Source of the DNA: Agrypnia vestita
Lineage: Eukaryota; Arthropoda; Insecta; Trichoptera; Phryganeidae
Direction of reading: 5' to 3'
Length of the DNA stretch: 64,000 nt
Assembly: GCA_016648135.1 (NCBI GenBank)
Contig: JADDOH010002048.1
Span: 1-64,000 of the forward strand
Below the pieces are notes generated by a model. The model was not told the DNA's origin. It saw only the letters and a list, made by a program, of their open reading frames with translations, and ran no database searches. Below, one piece after another: positions 57,691 to 64,000 of the stretch. The position numbers and the translations under genes are program-made. Each line of letters begins with the position of its first letter. Position 1 is the stretch's first letter.

Positions 57691-57719
57691 TACAATCAAA
57701 TATTGTGATTTAAATTATC

Positions 57720-57866
57720 CTTTAAAAAATCGATGCCCCAAAGATTCGATTCCCTGTTTTGTGCTGCCTCCGTATATGTTAAACAGTCAAAGCCCATCTT
57801 GTTTTCGAACACTTTTTCCCATTGTTTCTCCCAGATTAATCTGGGGCGATCCACCAGTTCTATAAC
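57720..57866 (-). mobile_element. LINE reverse-transcriptase C-terminal fragment
   Basis: The minus frame reads VDRPRLIWEKQWEKVFENKM and then LTYTEAAQNRESNLW. This is a diverged form of the GRP..W...A.DR..W ending of non-LTR polyproteins. Confidence 0.45.
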
Positions 57867-58091
57867 CTGGAAGTTTATGGATCTCCTTAATCACACATAC
57901 GGAAATGAAAACACTTAACTAATTTTTTTGAGATGAGTTTCGGCTTTTGAGGGCATTTTAGGCGAAACACGTTAAAAATGTAGAACTAAAAAACAAGTGT
58001 TTTTGTTTCCGTATGTGTAAAAAGAATTCATTTGTAATGTCGATTAATCGATTTTTACAATACATTAAGGTGTCATTTTTTCAATACATTA

Positions 58092-58606
58092 TACAGGGTT
58101 ATTTGGAAAACATTAATAATCTCGCAGGACTATACTCCTGCCTTGATTATGAGTCGAAAATGTTCAAGCTATTACCTAATACCTAATACCTAATATCAAT
58201 AGTTATGGAGATACGCGACATCAAAGTTTGCATATTTCTGACTTATTTTTTTTAAAGCGTTGGACTATCATTACAGTAACTTATATCCAATATGAAAAAT
58301 TCATTCCCTTTGATACAAGTCAAATAAAATAATAAAAACCTTTCGAAAAAATTTCAGGGTTTTTATCATTTTATTTAACTTGTGTTGAAACGAATGAATT
58401 TTCCGTAATTGATATAAGTTACTGTAATGATAGTCCAACGTTTTACAAAAAATAAATCAGAAATATTGAAAAAAAATGCAAACTTTGATGTCGCATATCT
58501 CAATAACTATTGATAATAGGTCATAATAGCTTGAACATTTTCGACTCATAATCAAGGCAGGAATATAGTCCTGCGAGGTTATTAATGTTTTACAAGTAAC
58601 CCTGTA
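58092..58606. mobile_element. Palindromic MITE, complete copy, type A ends (515 bp)
   Basis: TA flanks (58090-58091, 58607-58608). Ends TACAGGGTTATTTGGAAAAC and TTTTACAAGTAACCCTGTA. This is the cleanest copy of the shared core and a good reference for the family. Confidence 0.88.
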
Positions 58607-59159
58607 TAATTGTTTATTCTCGAATTATTTTTCACCATTCTTGTCTGGCAAAATACATAATGTCGAAACAGAGCTCATAAGGAAAAACGAAGCTTTGTAT
58701 GTGGGTCCTCAAATGTTAATATTTTTATTCAACGAAAGCTAAGCAACCCTATAAAGGAATGTATTTTTTTCTGAAAACGTTGGTACAATTTATTGAACCC
58801 GTGTTTTTCATAGAATTATTTATTTTCAAAAAATCTTTTCAAATGGAAGGCTTCAAAGCGTGTCGTGGGAGGTGGAAGGGGAATTATTGTATTAAATACT
58901 TTGCGGGGGGAGCTGAAAGGGGTGAGGGGGGAGGTTGGGGGAAGCGGGTTTCCGAAGAAAAACGAAAACTCTCCGCGAAAGACATTCGATATTAAATACG
59001 CTAACCGAATAGCGTATTAACCCTGTTGCTTTCAGGGAAACAAAACAATTCCATTAGAAATATTTTTTTATTATGTTTTTACAAATATGTGCAATACACT
59101 TAGATACAGGGGTAATAAACATGAAAATTGTATCTGAGTGAACGTCTGTCCGAATAAAT

Positions 59160-59550
59160 GAGATTCATTACCGGCGTTTCAAAGTTTGCGCACATCTCAA
59201 ACCATCTTCAAAACCTTCACTGGCTTAGATGTCCAGAGAGGATTGAATATAAGCTTTGCCTTACAATATTTAAGGATATTCACAACATGGCCTCTCAATA
59301 CATAACCGACTTCTGCATTCCATTCTCCGCAAATAATAGACGACAATCTCTTCGCTCAGCATCAACATCTAATACAAATAGGTTAGCTGAAGTAAATCGC
59401 GTCCACAAAACTAAGATCGTGCTTTCGCGGTGGCTGGACCAAAGTTATGGAACAAACTACCTAATAAACTGAGACAAACAGACAGCTTACCACACTTCAA
59501 AAAACAACTTAAGACACATTTATTTAGACAATCCTATAAAAACCTATAGA
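59160..59550 (+). mobile_element. L2/CR1-like LINE 3' fragment
   Basis: The frame reads ITGVSKFAHISNHLQNLHWL, IEYKLCLTIFKDIHNMASQY and ITDFCIPFSANNRRQSLRSA. After a small frame change it reads VAGPKLWNKLPNKLRQTDSL and ends LKTHLFRQSYKNL plus stop. It is the last ~130 residues of an L2/CR1-type polyprotein. Confidence 0.75.
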
Positions 59551-60649
59551 ATCTGACCACAACAACGCTAGCTAATGTTTTCCACTCCTATTGTGTATCA
59601 AATTTATTTCAATAATCATAAATGAGATTACGGAGTTTCATTTTAAATATAAGCAAATTATCAATAAAAATGTCTAGATTATATGTAGAATTTAACAGAT
59701 TGTATTTTGAAGTGGAACGAGTTACAAAGCAGTTTTTTTAAGTAGTTAGTCCTACTAAAGTTTGGGTAAAATAAATTATTTGAACGCGTTGAGTATGTAG
59801 GACAGCTTAAATCTATTTGCTCTAATAAATAGGGTGAGTCAACCAAGTTATTCAAGATTTTATAAAGATAACACAGATCTTGTATGCATCTTCGATTTGA
59901 TAGAGAAGGGATTTTATGATAACACTCGCTTTCTTGTATGAGTTGAATTCTAAACCGGAACGGAAATTTAAAATATTAAAATATTTGTGTTGGATATTTT
60001 CAAGTCACTCAAAATAAAAGCGTGGGTGCTTTCCTTCCATCGACAACAGCATTCTCTAATCTATTGTATGTCAATATCGTAATCTTTTGTTTTGAAAGTG
60101 AAGCAAAGTTTTTTTGTTCACAAATTAATTGTTACTTTTTAGTACATTTAAATACGAGCGTGTTAAAAAATATTTTTTTCATGTAATACAATAAATAAAT
60201 GGTGTTTGGACATTCTCTGATAATTGTGGTCATGGTTTTAAATAACTCTTTTACCTTACCTAAATTCGTATTTTTTTAACAATGCCTACACTTACGGCAA
60301 TACATCTTGGCAACGTCTTTTCAATAGACCTTCAACCATCAACACAACATAAATTCTTAAACAGATGTTCTTCAATTGACCACCACCTACATCTAGTACC
60401 GAAAGTACTTTATTAGTTTCATCGTGAAATGCCGCGTTGTACACAATAATACGACATTGAAAAAACTGTCACATCGTGAAAATGGGAGACAGTTATTATT
60501 CACATTTTGTCGACAGTGACAGCAATGATCGACAGATACGAGCTGGTACAAGCTTTGTACTGAATGTGACAGAAAATTCATGGATTATCTGGACGTGTTG
60601 CTACCAGATGCCATACAAGTATGTTACCAGATTTAAAATAATTTATCTA

Positions 60650-61150
60650 CACAGGGTTATTTAGAAAACATTAATAATATCGCAGGACTATATACCTGCC
60701 TTGATAGTGAGTCGGAAATTTTCGAGCAGCCATCAAGACTGATATCAAGAGAAATATATAGAGACATGCGACATCAAAGCTTGCATTTTTTTTTTTCAAT
60801 ATTTCCGACTTATTTTTTATAAAACGTTGGTCTATCATTACAGTAACTTACATCGAATACGAAAAAATTATTCCCTTTAATACAAGTCAAATAAAATAAT
60901 AAAAACATTCGATTTGGAAACCAATTGAAAAACATTCCGATTGGAATCATCATTTTATTTAACTTACATTGAAACAAATGAATTTTTCGTATTCTTTATA
61001 AGTTATTGTAATGATAGTCCAACGTTTTACACAAAATAAGCCAGAAATATTGAAGAAAAAATAATGCAGACTTTGAAGTCGTGGTTGATTGAACATTCTT
61101 AACTCATAATCAAGGCAAGTATATAATCCTGTTTTCCAAATAATCCTGTG
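60650..61150. mobile_element. Palindromic MITE, complete copy, type A ends (501 bp)
   Basis: TA flanks (60648-60649, 61151-61152). Ends CACAGGGTTATTTAGAAAAC and CCAAATAATCCTGTG. More diverged than 58092-58606, with a shortened right arm. Confidence 0.8.
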
Positions 61151-61633
61151 TAATAAAAGTACATCATTTTTGACAGCAAAAGAGGTGTGTCAAGACAGAA
61201 GAATACGGCATTCTATCCTCTCCGGCTACCCCTGTGGGGAAACGGCGTGATGGTTAGCTAGTTAGTTACTTTATATAACACGCACACAATTAATAAGGGT
61301 TATTATTGATTCACTAACAGCTCCGGGAAGATTTCGGGAAGAATGTCCCATCGATACCTACGTGTAAATGATCAGTTATCGATGGGAAATTCTGTTTTTC
61401 CCGAAACTAGTAGCGAAACAATAATAACTAATATTGTGTGCGTGTTGTACAAAGTTGTCGAAAGAATACATTTTAATCGAAAATAGGATGAATTCATTTA
61501 AAGAATTAGTCTGTCCCGATTCAAACAATCTCTGATTAGTTAGTCTAGATCTTGTCTCCATCTTGTTAGTACTTTTCATTTGTCCTTGATTTTATATTAA
61601 ATTCCTATAACTTTTATTCTGATATATTTTATG

Positions 61634-61781
61634 TTCAAGTTTGTGTTTACTGGGGTATTATGCCGTGTTGTTACGACCTTTCGGGCCCGAAAGGTCCGGT
61701 ATTATGCCGTGTTGTTACGACCTTTCAGGCCCGAAAGGTCGTAACAACACGGCATAATACCCCAGTAAACACAAACTTGAA
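61634..61781. repeat. 148-bp near-perfect palindrome with internal duplication
   Basis: TTCAAGTTTGTGTTTACTGG at the left is mirrored exactly at the right end. The inner block GTATTATGCCGTGTTGTTAC followed by GACCTTTC occurs twice forward and once reversed. The two central arms meet at GGGCCCGAAAGG and AGGCCCGAAAGG. Confidence 0.9.
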
Positions 61782-62030
61782 GATTCTGAGTGGCCGTGAA
61801 AACCTAAGAACATATTTTATGTTGTTCATGTTATGTAATATATTGTATTGGACTATGTCCATTAATTAAAAAAAAAAGTACGAAGAAATCAGGACAGAGT
61901 GTAAAACTGATAATAGATGTCAGACAGAAAAGTGTTGCGTTTTGTCCTCAAACGTAAGACTTTTAGGTATAGGCGCGTACTTCGTTCAACGTACAATTTA
62001 AAAAAACGTGTGTGGTATACGTGCAAAAAA

Positions 62031-62148
62031 GCCAACGGCACGCGGTGTTCCCAAGCGGTCACCCATCCAAGTACTGACCGCGCCCAATGTTGCTTAACTT
62101 CGGTGATCGGACGAGAACCGGTGCTTTCAACGTGGTATGGTCGTTGGC
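62031..62148 (-). rRNA. 5S ribosomal RNA gene
   Basis: Read on the minus strand the 118-nt sequence begins GCCAACGACCATACCACG and ends GTGCCGTTGGC. It carries the internal control region (AGTTAAGCAACATTGGGCGC; GGATGGGTGACCGCTTGGG) used by TFIIIA. The two ends pair to form helix I. A TTTTTT terminator follows at once. All this fits a complete 5S gene or a young pseudogene. Only one copy is in the window; 5S genes usually lie in tandem arrays, so this is a dispersed copy. Confidence 0.9.
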
Positions 62149-63099
62149 GACAGTGGTGATAAATATAGTCATGCTACAGTACACTTGTAACGTAACCTAC
62201 CTGTACACCTAAAGCTATATACCTAACTATAAAGTTTAATAATATATAAGTTTTACGAAAGCCCAAAGTTTGAGACTTTAAGCTACCGAATTGAGCTTTA
62301 TTACGACTTTTGTGACTTTTAAACACACGCTTTATGCTTTAAGCTACTAGATGAAAACTTAAGTCGAACTTAGAACTTCGGAAGTATATTTACATGAAAG
62401 CTAATATTATATATATATTTTTTTTTTTAAGAATTTATATTTTCAAAATTGGTCAGTCATGATCTATCTAGTGGTTAGGAAAATTCCCCCTCCGTTGTGT
62501 TCGTAGCTATCCAAAATTCTTTTGATATGTGGTGAGATTCGTATTCTTATTAACGCGACTAGACTAATATAGATCGGATTCTTACCTAACTATGGAAATA
62601 ACAAACGCACGTAACTAATCCGTACTCGTCCTTCTAGAAACCGCTCTAGAATTCTACAGTTTCGCCTATACGAGAGATAGCCGATATCGTCCACGTCCTG
62701 AGTCGGCCTAAAAGCCAATTATATGCGGCGTAGCCGAGGAATAAACGCTAGTAGCAAAACTTCCTTACATTGTACCGCCATAACTATAATACCACCGGGG
62801 TTAAAATACTGAAATATACAACAATACAATCGTTGCCAAGTTAACGGCATACGCTAAAGATTCCGCCCGCCTTGATTATCAACATCTCATAATAGCAGCT
62901 TAGAACAGTGTCAGCACAACCACATGCGGCACCCATTTATGACAGATTTACAAGATATAATAGCATACGTTATATTCAAAAACACAAGTAAGAAACCTAC
63001 CGATAGCGCGTCCCACGTTGTCCGATCTGCTCAATCTATTCAAAGTACATAGTGGGAGAAGACAAACATATTTATAACAACTAAGACGCATCCAGAGGC

Positions 63100-64000
63100 T
63101 CGGGGTAAGCTTTGTCTGTCATTATCACAGCCCGAGATTCTAAGGCAGTTTTGTAAGTGAAATTTAAGAAGTGTCTATCCACTTCTGTTCAAACGTGGAT
63201 TCTAGATGCCCCCCTCCCCTGTAGGGGGGAGGGGATACGGCCCCAGAGCATCGCCGCATCCGGTGGTTAACTCCTGTTTAGACATAACCTCCCACACTAA
63301 GCTGCAGACCAAAACCAACCCGAGACTCTGTTGCCTCTGCTGGGATCCATTCAGCGTCCTCGTCCTCCTGGCGACAAACATATCAGGAAGTAATCCCGCG
63401 TCTGATATTAAGGTTTGTATATTGTCCCGCGGGGCAGTCAAATTGACTGGTGTATAATGATGGGGATCCCACGTCGCGGCTACATGGGCCGGATTATTGT
63501 TATGTTTACTGCTGATTAAAGGGCTGAATGAACTAACTGGGTGGCTGGAAAAGACTCATCCATGAGTGCGTCAGACAGAGCCATGTTAGCATCGCCAATT
63601 ATAGTTGATGTGGTTGATCCCACGGTGTAGTCTAATTGACTAGAGATATTAAAGAGATAGTATAGATGTGGATGATCCCACGGTGTAGTCTAATTGACTA
63701 GAGATATTAAAGAGATAGTATTCCAGAGTGAATGTTATGGTTAATTGTGTGGTTCCCGATATGTATGTCCTGTGCCAGAGGAGAAGGGCTCCGAAAGGCT
63801 CCTGGTATACAGCAGTATAGTAAAGATGATGAATGATGTGTCAGGGTGAGATGTCAACTGGCATTCCCGATCAGGATACTCGTTCAAATAAATCAGCTTC
63901 TATTCAAGATATAACCATGGAGATCTGGATTCGATGACACCGAGGACGACCAAGCATCGAGGTTCTTCCCACCAGCGTGTTACGGGTGAGTTCTCGACGC
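63100..64000. other. GC-richer unique block, possibly the 5' part of a large retroelement
   Basis: Composition changes from AT-rich to balanced and stays so to the window edge. GC-rich palindromic patches occur (CCCTGTAGGGGGGAGGGG). No ORF of convincing length is present. It could be a non-coding leader of a retrotransposon that continues beyond the window, but no domain proves this. Confidence 0.3.
63607..63722. repeat. Tandem duplication, 58-bp unit twice
   Basis: Units 63607-63664 and 63665-63722 differ at two positions and contain GATCCCACGGTGTAGTCTAA. High identity points to a recent duplication. Confidence 0.9.

Noticed and set aside
1..64000. CRISPR arrays, bacterial operons, phage or integron structures
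   Set aside because: None seen; repeats are eukaryotic transposable elements and genes have spliceosomal introns.

Overview
The window is nuclear DNA of an arthropod, most likely an insect; I cannot settle the order. It is AT-rich, its genes are split by GT-AG introns, it holds a mariner element, several TA- and TTAA-flanked DNA-element families and a eukaryotic 5S rRNA gene, and no bacterial operon structure is visible.

Two protein-coding genes are clear, both on the + strand. The first (about 13.5-26.2 kb) has ten recognisable coding exons with matching splice phases. Together they encode at least 979 residues of a leucine-rich-repeat protein that I identify as an LRRC49-like protein (tubulin polyglutamylase complex family). 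Its 5' exon(s) were not found. Its introns carry a Mutator-like MITE, a solo LTR, pogo-like MITE fragments, an opposite-strand piggyBac-like ORF and a TTAA-flanked element. The second gene (29.7-31.7 kb) has two exons and encodes a 543-residue AATF/Che-1 (Bfr2) ribosome-biogenesis factor. A possible 3'-terminal exon of a further gene lies at the left edge (334-467).

Left flank (0.5-13.5 kb): repeats, including two complete Harbinger-type MITEs, a decayed mariner, a TTAA-flanked fold-back element and an 861-bp element with long terminal inverted repeats. Right flank (32-64 kb): dense transposon territory. It holds LINE 3' fragments, tRNA-derived SINE copies, large palindromic elements at 35.1-36.7 and 52.9-53.9 kb, a nine-unit ~128-bp tandem array, a 2.7-kb DNA transposon with an 8-bp target duplication and a broken transposase I cannot place in a superfamily, and a 5S rRNA gene at 62.0-62.1 kb.

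The most notable pattern is a family of fully palindromic TA-flanked MITEs, with five complete copies and at least five fragments. All share one core, but they carry three different outer ends, and in each complete copy both ends match. One copy was later split by a TTAA-flanked element. I saw no cellular gene system that looks new. The novelty candidates are all mobile-element structures.
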